Program-made: the position numbers and the translations under genes
The notes under the pieces: generated by a model
Databases searched by the model: none
The model's input: only the letters and a program-made list of their open reading frames with translations
Told to the model about the DNA's origin: nothing
NCBI GenBank assembly: GCA_002299125.1
Contig: DBNU01000014.1
Span: forward strand, 16,677 to 26,451
Source of the DNA: Proteobacteria bacterium UBA664
GTDB taxonomy: Bacteria; Pseudomonadota; Gammaproteobacteria; UBA7966
Reading direction: 5' to 3'
DNA length: 9,775 nucleotides
Part shown: one piece after another, positions 1-5,744 of the stretch
Layout of the letters: the number at the start of each line of letters is the position of its first letter
How positions within the stretch are numbered: position 1 is the first letter of the stretch

Positions 1-23
1 GTGGCGTGGCGTGGCGTGGCGGC
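1..23. repeat. GTGGC tandem repeat at window edge
   Basis: The first 20 bases are four perfect head-to-tail copies of the pentamer GTGGC, followed by a degenerate GGC. The array begins at the window edge, so the true copy number may be larger. It lies about 110 bases upstream of the sugar dehydrogenase start and I see no gene across it. Pentamer arrays can change length by slippage, but nothing here shows that this one does. Confidence 0.7.
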
Positions 24-120
24 GTGCGATGACCAGACAAGACAGTGGTCGCAGACCGCATGGTCTGCGAGAACCCTTGCCGCGGCGTACCGGATGTGCC
101 CCACAATTCACAACCAATTT

Positions 121-129
121 GGGAGAGAG
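121..129 (+). promoter_or_regulatory. Ribosome binding site deciding the dehydrogenase start
   Basis: A purine run GGGAGAGAG ends five bases before the ATG at 135. It selects this ATG over the more upstream in-frame ATG at 45, which has no comparable motif and would put about 30 uncharacteristic residues before the signal peptide. A second in-frame ATG at 144 is also possible. Confidence 0.6.
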
Positions 130-134
130 TTGTC

Positions 135-1463
135 ATGGAAAGAATGATTGCGTTTGCTGGGCGCGGCTGCAGGAACGGGAGTGCAGGCGCATCCCGCGCT
201 GCGCGTGTCGGCAAGACATGGCCCCTGGCATTGCTTGCCGCTGCGACCTACTCCGGCACGGCGGCGTCTGCTGACGTTCCCGCTCTGTCGCACGCCGTCG
301 TGCTGTCCGGCCTCGAGGCCCCGTGGGACATGGCCTTCCTGCCCGATGGCACGATGTTCTTCACCGAGAAGTGTCGCGGCCTGTCGGTGCGGTTGCCGAC
401 GGGCACCGTGAAGCCGCTGCTCGGCATGAAGGACTCCAAGGGCTTTCCTGATACAGCAGGCGATCTCTTCTGCAGCGGGCAGGCTGGCATGAATGGTGTG
501 GCGGTCGACCCGGACTTTGCCACCAATCGTTTTGTCTATGTGTACTCGACATCGGAACTGGCGAGTCCCGGCAGCAACCGTGTGCTGCGGCTGACGGTCA
601 GCGCCGACGCGACCAAGGTGTCGGATCGCACCGACATCGTCGAGGACATCCCCTACAAGCCGGCTGCGACCAACCACCCATTCGGTGGGCCTGGCGCGCA
701 CAACGGCGGGCGTCTGCGCTTCAGTCCGGGCGATGGCTTCCTGTACGTGACGACAGGTGACACCCACCATGGTGAGGTGCCGCAAAGCCCGACCCGCATC
801 GGCGGCAAGGTGCTGCGTATCGATCGTGACGGCAAGGCCGCACCGGGGAACGGTGCTCCCGAGGGTTTCGATCCCCGCGTTTACACTTACGGCCATCGCA
901 ACCCACAGGGCATCACCTTCCGTCCGGGCACCCACCAGCCGTTCACGGCCGAACACGGTCCCTGGCATTCGGATGAGGTGACAGCCCTCAAGGCGGGCGG
1001 TAATGCCGGCTGGGACCCGCGGCCGCAACTCGGCGGACGTGGCGACTGCCCGGATAACTACTGTGGTTACGAGCCGAACCAGATGGAAGCAGTCGATCGG
1101 AAGGTCAGGTCGGCGTACATGCCCATGACTGATGTCGCGCGTTTCCCCGAGGCAATGAAGCCGGCCTGGAACAACGACGGTATGTCCCAGGGCTTGTCTT
1201 CCGGTCTGTTCCTCAATGGCCCGCAGTGGAAGGGCTGGGACGGCCAGATGATGCTCTCCTATCTGGGCATCGGGATCCACGGCACGCCGGTCGGAACCCG
1301 GCTCGATGTGCTCGAGATCAGCGCCGACGGCGCTTCCGCCACCCGCAGCACGGTGGCTCTGCCGATGCCTGCGCGCCGCTTCCGTTCCCTCGTGCAGGGC
1401 CCGGAGGGGAATCTTTACGTGGCCACTGACGAAGGCGAGATCCTGCAGTTGACTCCCAAGTAA
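135..1463 (+). CDS. PQQ-dependent sugar (aldose) dehydrogenase, exported
   Basis: This is a 442-residue member of the glucose/sorbosone dehydrogenase (GSDH) family. These six-bladed beta-propeller enzymes oxidise aldose sugars to lactones in the periplasm with pyrroloquinoline quinone. Family segments in order are APWDMAFLPDG (62-72), NGVAVDPDF (120-128), GAHNGGRLRF (187-196), GGKVLRIDRDG (223-233), YGHRNPQGITF (252-262) and GGNAGWD. By comparison with soluble glucose dehydrogenase, His189 matches the general base, and Arg255, Asn256 and Gln258 match the PQQ contacts, so the active site looks complete. The N-terminus has a long Arg-rich n-region, a hydrophobic stretch at about 29-38 and an AxA-type cleavage site after Ala46, indicating Sec export. 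Cys80, Cys113 and a CPDNYC segment could form disulfides. The gene stands alone and converges on pgi. Sugar specificity cannot be read from the sequence. Confidence 0.9.
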   Translation: MERMIAFAGRGCRNGSAGASRAARVGKTWPLALLAAATYSGTAASADVPALSHAVVLSGLEAPWDMAFLPDGTMFFTEKCRGLSVRLPTGTVKPLLGMKDSKGFPDTAGDLFCSGQAGMNGVAVDPDFATNRFVYVYSTSELASPGSNRVLRLTVSADATKVSDRTDIVEDIPYKPAATNHPFGGPGAHNGGRLRFSPGDGFLYVTTGDTHHGEVPQSPTRIGGKVLRIDRDGKAAPGNGAPEGFDPRVYTYGHRNPQGITFRPGTHQPFTAEHGPWHSDEVTALKAGGNAGWDPRPQLGGRGDCPDNYCGYEPNQMEAVDRKVRSAYMPMTDVARFPEAMKPAWNNDGMSQGLSSGLFLNGPQWKGWDGQMMLSYLGIGIHGTPVGTRLDVLEISADGASATRSTVALPMPARRFRSLVQGPEGNLYVATDEGEILQLTPK

Positions 1464-1482
1464 GGGCCCTTGGCCACAAGTC

Positions 1483-1516
1483 CGCCCTCTCTCCGGGTTC
1501 GGGTGGGGAGAGGGCG
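1483..1516. terminator. Strong hairpin between convergent genes (bidirectional terminator or dispersed repeat)
   Basis: CGCCCTCTCTCC at 1483-1494 pairs with GGGGAGAGGGCG at 1505-1516, giving a 12-bp stem with one G-U wobble around a 10-base loop. It sits 19 bases after the dehydrogenase stop and 51 bases before the pgi stop, a natural position for a terminator serving both genes. No T-run follows on either strand, so it is not a textbook intrinsic terminator. CCCTCTCC/GGAGAGGG palindromes also occur as dispersed intergenic repeats in GC-rich gammaproteobacteria, which is an equally good reading. Confidence 0.55.
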
Positions 1517-1567
1517 AGGCTGAGACAGCCGGTTCGGGTTCCCACGAGCAACCGCACAGGGCAGGCC

Positions 1568-3190
1568 TCAGCGCAGATTGCGATAGCGAGCGACCCAGGT
1601 GGCGACACTCCCGGTACCCGTGAGGTCGTCGGTTGATGCGCGCAGGGCCGTCACCAGCGAGCCGGCGATCTGCTTGCCGAGTTCCACGCCCCACTGGTCG
1701 AAGGGATTGATGCCCCAGATCACGGCCTGGGTGTAGGTGCGGTGTTCGTAGAAGGCGAGCAGCGCGCCGAGTGTTTCCGGCAGCAGGCGGTCCATGACGA
1801 TGAGGTTGACCGGCCGGCGTCCACTGAAGGATCGATGAGGCAGTTGCCGCGCCAGCGTCGCCGCATCGGGGCCACAGGCCGCTAACCCCTGCTGCGTGGC
1901 CTGCGGATCGAGCCCGGTAGCGAGTGCCTCGGCCTGGGCGAGGCAGTTTGCAACCAGCAGATCCTGGCGCTCCAGGTCCTCTCCCAGCATCGGCAGCAGC
2001 GGGAGAATGAGGTCCACCGGGGTCACCAGGGTGCTCTGATGCAGATGCTGGAAGTAGGCATGCTGCCCCGAGGTGCCACAACTGCCCCAGATGACCGGAC
2101 CGGTTGCGAGCGCACAGGCCTCGCCATCGGCGGTGACACTTTTCCCGCTGCTCTCCATGTCGAGTTGTTGCAACCAGGCCGGTAGCAGGGCAAGCCGCTC
2201 GCTATAGGGCACGATTGCATGGCTGCGGCGCCCGAGCAGATTGATCTGCCAGATGCCGAGCAACCCGGCCAGGGCCGGAAGGTTCGCTTCCCAGGGGGCC
2301 TCGCGGAAGTGACGATCCATCGCCTCGGCCCCGGCGAGCAGGCGGTTGAAACCATTCAACCCGACTTGCAACGCAATCGGCAGGCCGACGCTCGACCACA
2401 GCGAGTAACGTCCGCCCACCCAGTCGCGGAAGGTCAGGATCTGCGGATCCGCCATGCCGAAGGCACGCGCCTCGGCCGGGCGGGCTGTGATGGCGATGAA
2501 GCGTTCCAGCGCCGCCTGCCGAGGCACTCCCGCGCGCTCCTCGAGCCAGGCAAGGGCGGCTTCGGCGTTGGTGCGGGTCTCCAGGGTGGCGAAGGTCTTG
2601 GAAACCACCACGAATCGGCAACGCCCGGGGTCGACCCGCGGAAGCACCCGATCGAGCGCGTGCGGATCGATGTTGGCGACGAAGTGCAAGGCATAGCGCG
2701 GATCCCCGACCGGCGCCAAGGCCCGACAGACGAGTTCTGGACCAAGCTGCGAACCACCGATGCCGAGGATGACGACGTCCAGCGGTCCCACTGCCTCTTC
2801 CGCTGCGTGGTCGAGGTTGTGCACCATCCTCGCAAGCTGGGCCCGCTCGGCCGTGATCGTTGCGCGCACATCCTCGCCGTCCACCTGCAGGGCGGCGGTC
2901 GAACTGCAGCGCAGCGCCGTGTGCAGCGCCGGGCGGTCTTCACTCTGATTGACGTGCAGACCGCTGTACATGGCCGCGATGGCCGAGCGCAGGTCGGCGG
3001 CCTCGGCCAACGCCGCGAGTGCCTCCACAGCCGCCTCGTCGAGCCCTTGACGGGCAAAATCGAGCGTCAGTCCGGCGGCCTGGATCTGCTGGAGTTCCAG
3101 CCGGGTTGCGTCCAGAGCCAGTGGCGCACTGGTCAGACGTTCACGGTGCTGCTGCAGACGGGACCAGGCAGGCGAGAGGTCGGGGCGCAT
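1568..3190 (-). CDS. pgi: Glucose-6-phosphate isomerase (divergent active site)
   Basis: This 540-residue protein has the normal length for Pgi, which interconverts glucose-6-phosphate and fructose-6-phosphate in glycolysis and gluconeogenesis. Two family signatures are clear: DWVGGRYSLWSSVG (containing Arg261) and FDQWGVELGKQ near the C-terminus, with the catalytic-type Lys506. The first sugar-phosphate-binding segments are also present: GIGGSQLGP (Ser147) and VSKTFATLETRTNA. Two textbook catalytic residues are not. The loop that reads GEPGTNGQH in animal and E. coli enzymes reads GSCGTSGQH, with Ser370 at the Glu position. No His occurs between His384 and the LLVANCLAQ helix, where the ring-opening His normally lies. 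The frame is intact with no sign of decay. The ATG at 3190 is the only reasonable start, although its Shine-Dalgarno is poor. The gene is the last of a leftward block, 151 bases below the LysM-like gene, and may have its own promoter. Family assignment is secure; activity is less certain. Confidence 0.92.
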   Translation of the reverse strand: MRPDLSPAWSRLQQHRERLTSAPLALDATRLELQQIQAAGLTLDFARQGLDEAAVEALAALAEAADLRSAIAAMYSGLHVNQSEDRPALHTALRCSSTAALQVDGEDVRATITAERAQLARMVHNLDHAAEEAVGPLDVVILGIGGSQLGPELVCRALAPVGDPRYALHFVANIDPHALDRVLPRVDPGRCRFVVVSKTFATLETRTNAEAALAWLEERAGVPRQAALERFIAITARPAEARAFGMADPQILTFRDWVGGRYSLWSSVGLPIALQVGLNGFNRLLAGAEAMDRHFREAPWEANLPALAGLLGIWQINLLGRRSHAIVPYSERLALLPAWLQQLDMESSGKSVTADGEACALATGPVIWGSCGTSGQHAYFQHLHQSTLVTPVDLILPLLPMLGEDLERQDLLVANCLAQAEALATGLDPQATQQGLAACGPDAATLARQLPHRSFSGRRPVNLIVMDRLLPETLGALLAFYEHRTYTQAVIWGINPFDQWGVELGKQIAGSLVTALRASTDDLTGTGSVATWVARYRNLR

Positions 3191-3341
3191 GGGGACAGGG
3201 ATCCGCTCATTGAGGGGGCACCAAGGATACCTGTGAGGAGTGGCAGCCGGGCCAGGTGTGGTGGGCCTTCCATTGCGCTGTCACACAAAATCCATGCGAG
3301 GCACTGGGTTGTGTCCCCGGGTGCTGATCACTGCCGGCCAA

Positions 3342-4928
3342 TCATTCCGCTCCGACTGGGTTCTGCGGACGAAAGTAGTCGTAGATGGAATTCAGCTCGG
3401 CCGGCGAAAAGGCCACGATGACCAGTTCTTGTCCAGGCTGGATGAGGTGCGGATTGCGCCCCATGCGCCGCTCCTCGAAGTTGTAGACGAGGGAGGCGTC
3501 CACCTTGCGAGCGATCATGCGTCCAAGAAAGGAACTCTGCTTGCCCTCGAGCTCATCGGCGTCAGCGGGGATCGCGATGCTGACCCGATCTTCTGCCCCT
3601 GCGGGGCCAAGCCGTAGCCCGCGGGCGAAGGTATTGGTCAGCCCGAACTGCACGATCCCCCAAATCCCCTGGTCATCCTCGGGCTGTACGGTGCGCACGT
3701 AGTACAGCGTGTCGGGCCCACTGGCCGCGGCACCCAGCAGCTCGCCCAGGGTGACGACCCGCTCTGCGGCTGCCCCGCTGACGACCTCGACCTCCGTGGT
3801 GGCATCCTTGGTTGCGAGCGCCGCGAGGGTGGTGCGCTCGAGTGTCTCACTGCGCGTGAGCACGCGGATCGTGGCATCGGCACTGACGAAGGCCCCCGAC
3901 GCCAGGATCCCGAGCAGCGGCAGTTCTTGCGGCGGACCGTAGTCGTTCACGACGGTGAAGGGTGCCTGCGGGTCGATGCCCGCACTGGACATGGCCCGGC
4001 TCAGTCTGGCCAGCAGTGCGGGGTCATTTTGGTCCGGTGTGGTGACGGTGACGGTGGCCGCGGTTGGTGCGGGCGAGTCCCGGAGAACAACGGAAGTGGC
4101 GACGGGTTGCCCGTGGTCGGGAATGGAGACGCCTTGCGGCACTGACTCTACCGGCTTTGACGGCGGGACAGATGAAGGTGCATCGGTAACCGGCGCAGTG
4201 ACAATCGACGAGGCTTGTTGCTCGGCCTCGACGACCATCGTCCGCAGGTCGGCGGCCAGCGCCGTGAGGGTACGTGGCCCGGTAACACCGGTCGCCGGCG
4301 GGGCCACGGCGGCTTCCTGCAACAGATCGACGAGACGACGGGGTAACTCTGCGGTGGTCTCTTGCCGTAGCGTGATCTCAGCTTCCCCCCGGTGACCGTG
4401 ACGTTCGCTCAGTTCCGCCACGCTGACGCGCTCGGTAACCGGTGGTGCCGGCAGCAGGAGGGGGGTGGCTGCCCCGACAAAGCCCTCCGCCGTACGCGCC
4501 GCCATGGGGACGGCGGTATGGGTTGCGAGCACGCGCGTCGCAACATCCGCTCGCAGTGGCTCGGCTACGGAGGCCTCCGGTGGTGCCGACGAAGCGGGCT
4601 CCGCAGCCGTCAGGTGGTGCTTCTGCAGTGTCTGCGCCGGGCCTGAACCGCCTGGCATCGGCGCCTCGAGCAGACCCAGCTGGACGAGGGGTGCATCGAC
4701 CAGCGGATCGGCCGCCGGTGTGGGCATCCCCGTGACTGCCGCAGTGTGGTCCTGCGGCAGCAGCGCGGGCAGGCCCCAGAAGCCGAGGCCGGCCACAACG
4801 AGGCCGAGGACACCTGCCCCGATCAGCCAGTCGGCCAGATCGCCGCCTATGGTGCGGCTGGCACCGTGAGAGGCCCTGGTCGCTGTTGCCTTCATTGAAT
4901 CCTGCGGCTCCGGAACATGCCGTTCCAT
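3342..4928 (-). CDS. Membrane-anchored protein with Ala/Pro/Thr-rich linker and LysM-like C-terminus
   Basis: This 528-residue protein has no full-length relative that I recognise. A short N-terminal tail is followed by one transmembrane helix at about 34-57. Positive charges before the helix suggest that the tail is cytoplasmic and the remainder periplasmic. Residues about 60-310 are low complexity, rich in Ala, Pro, Thr, Val and Ser, and look like a flexible spacer. A more ordered C-terminal region begins near 320. Within it, YYVRTVQPEDDQGIWGIVQ (about 409-427) and NPHLIQPGQELVI (492-504) resemble the opening and closing segments of a LysM peptidoglycan-binding motif, but about 65 residues separate them, so it would be a LysM with a large insertion or a different fold. 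An alternative start at the ATG at 4895 has AGGA close upstream and gives 517 residues. The gene begins 29 bases after the CBS gene, so the two are probably cotranscribed. Confidence 0.75.
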   Translation of the reverse strand: MERHVPEPQDSMKATATRASHGASRTIGGDLADWLIGAGVLGLVVAGLGFWGLPALLPQDHTAAVTGMPTPAADPLVDAPLVQLGLLEAPMPGGSGPAQTLQKHHLTAAEPASSAPPEASVAEPLRADVATRVLATHTAVPMAARTAEGFVGAATPLLLPAPPVTERVSVAELSERHGHRGEAEITLRQETTAELPRRLVDLLQEAAVAPPATGVTGPRTLTALAADLRTMVVEAEQQASSIVTAPVTDAPSSVPPSKPVESVPQGVSIPDHGQPVATSVVLRDSPAPTAATVTVTTPDQNDPALLARLSRAMSSAGIDPQAPFTVVNDYGPPQELPLLGILASGAFVSADATIRVLTRSETLERTTLAALATKDATTEVEVVSGAAAERVVTLGELLGAAASGPDTLYYVRTVQPEDDQGIWGIVQFGLTNTFARGLRLGPAGAEDRVSIAIPADADELEGKQSSFLGRMIARKVDASLVYNFEERRMGRNPHLIQPGQELVIVAFSPAELNSIYDYFRPQNPVGAE

Positions 4929-4957
4929 TCGCGCGCCTGCCGGCGTCCCCCCTCAGG

Positions 4958-5395
4958 TCAGGCCACACCGGCGATGTAGTTCTCGAGCTGGTGGATGAGC
5001 TGATCCTGATCGTTGATGATGCAGCGCATCAGATCCTTGGAGGAAATGATGCCCACCAGTTCCTCGCCATCGATCACCGGCAAGTGCCGGATGCCGTGGC
5101 TGGACATGCGCCGCATGCATTCGTCGACCGAGGTGCTGGGGGTTACGGTGATGACCGGCCAGGTCATGATCTCCGCCACCTGCGTGACTTTGGACGAACG
5201 ATCCCTGAGCGCGATTTTGCGGGTGTAGTCGCGCTCGGAGAGCATGCCGACCAGGCGACCACTCTCGGTCACCGGCAGCGCGCCAATTCCGTGATCGGCC
5301 ATTACGGCGATGGCCTCGAAGACGATGCTTTCTGGGGTGGTTGTCCATACTACGCTGCTCTTGGCGCGCAGCACGTCAGCGACTCGGGTCGTCAT
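4958..5395 (-). CDS. Tandem CBS-domain protein
   Basis: This 145-residue protein consists almost entirely of two CBS domains, at about 8-62 and 72-126. CBS pairs (Bateman modules) usually bind AMP, ATP, SAM or related nucleotides and act as energy or ligand sensors. Both halves carry the G-x-[ST]-x-x-D ribose/phosphate-contact pattern: GMLSERD (50-56) and GIISSKD (115-121). The repeated GIGALPV and GIRHLPV strands confirm the duplication. A C-terminal helix ending QLENYIAG is typical of the small stand-alone CBS proteins of proteobacteria. There is no signal peptide, membrane segment or output domain, so it presumably acts in the cytoplasm on a partner. The frame extends upstream to 5437, but the ATG at 5395 is preferred because GGGGAGG lies nine bases upstream. 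It is first in a leftward block with the LysM-like gene and is divergent from the kinase. Ligand and partner are unknown. Confidence 0.88.
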   Translation of the reverse strand: MTTRVADVLRAKSSVVWTTTPESIVFEAIAVMADHGIGALPVTESGRLVGMLSERDYTRKIALRDRSSKVTQVAEIMTWPVITVTPSTSVDECMRRMSSHGIRHLPVIDGEELVGIISSKDLMRCIINDQDQLIHQLENYIAGVA

Positions 5396-5404
5396 GATAC
5401 TCGG

Positions 5405-5411
5405 CCTCCCC
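5405..5411 (-). promoter_or_regulatory. Ribosome binding site of the CBS gene
   Basis: On the minus strand this reads GGGGAGG, nine bases before the ATG at 5395. It is the strongest Shine-Dalgarno match in the window and fixes the start at 5395, not at the upstream in-frame ATG at 5437. Confidence 0.7.
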
Positions 5412-5553
5412 TCGGGGTTCGGCGGTTCCTGCCTCATCTCAGGCGGATTCGCAGCCCGTGTAACGTGGATGGATGGCCCCGGTTATGGCCCGGGGTCCGA
5501 CGGTGGAACGTGGAAACCAGACGGCGCCATTCCGGCGCTCCGTTCTGGACGAG

Positions 5554-5581
5554 TGTGGCACCCGGATCCGGCGGGTACAAT
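5554..5581 (+). promoter_or_regulatory. Possible sigma-70 promoter for the kinase gene
   Basis: TACAAT at 5576-5581 matches the -10 consensus TATAAT at five of six positions and stands out in GC-rich DNA. The best -35 candidate, TGTGGC at 5554-5559 with a 16-base spacer, is poor. Transcription from here would leave a leader of about 155 bases before the GTG start. The spacer contains the palindrome CCGGATCCGG, which could be an operator or chance. Confidence 0.35.
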
Positions 5582-5734
5582 GTGCGACGCACAAGCCGAC
5601 CTCCCGGGTTTTCCATCTTGACGCGATTCGCGCCGAGTGCAGGCCAGACCGGCAAAGTTCGGGCCGCGACTGTCTCCGGCCTGCTCCGTTCATCTACCAT
5701 CCGCTCGCGAATGCTGCGCCCGCAATGCCACGCC

Positions 5735-5740
5735 TGAGGT
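5735..5740 (+). promoter_or_regulatory. Ribosome binding site deciding the GTG start of the kinase
   Basis: TGAGGT lies four bases before the GTG at 5745. The only in-frame ATG upstream, at 5637, lacks such a site and would add 36 residues of non-conserved sequence before the kinase fold, so GTG is preferred. Confidence 0.65.
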
Positions 5741-5744
5741 CCCC

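Larger units (their letters stand above)
5396..5744. other. Divergent intergenic region between CBS gene and kinase
   Basis: These 349 bases separate the starts of two divergent genes and must hold promoters for both unless transcription enters from outside. I see a rightward -10-like box at 5576-5581, a perfect palindrome CCGGATCCGG at 5562-5571 and a hairpin with arms CCCCGG (5477-5482) and CCGGGG (5490-5495). A direct repeat GTGGAA-C-GTGGAA lies near 5503-5515. I could not find a convincing leftward promoter. The open frames through the region start at codons without ribosome binding sites and do not look like genes. Confidence 0.6.

Noticed and set aside
108..2081. A 657-codon open frame antisense to the sugar dehydrogenase and the end of pgi
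   Set aside because: It is rich in Arg, Gly, His and Pro, crosses two well-supported genes on opposite strands and has no family motif. It is a by-product of high-GC codon use.
3191..3341. Possible promoter for pgi in the 151-base gap
   Set aside because: A TTGTGT-like -35 can be picked out on the minus strand, but no acceptable -10 lies at the right distance, so no promoter is called.
2219..3421. A 400-codon plus-strand frame lying mostly over pgi
   Set aside because: It mirrors the pgi codon pattern in an antisense frame and has no recognisable domain. The pgi frame carries both PGI signatures.
5396..5437. Upstream start of the CBS protein at 5437
   Set aside because: It adds 14 residues outside the CBS fold, whereas the ATG at 5395 has a strong GGGGAGG site at nine bases.
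5556..5570. TGGCAC as the -24 half of a sigma-54 promoter
   Set aside because: No TTGC-like -12 element follows at the required distance; the sequence there is part of CCGGATCCGG.
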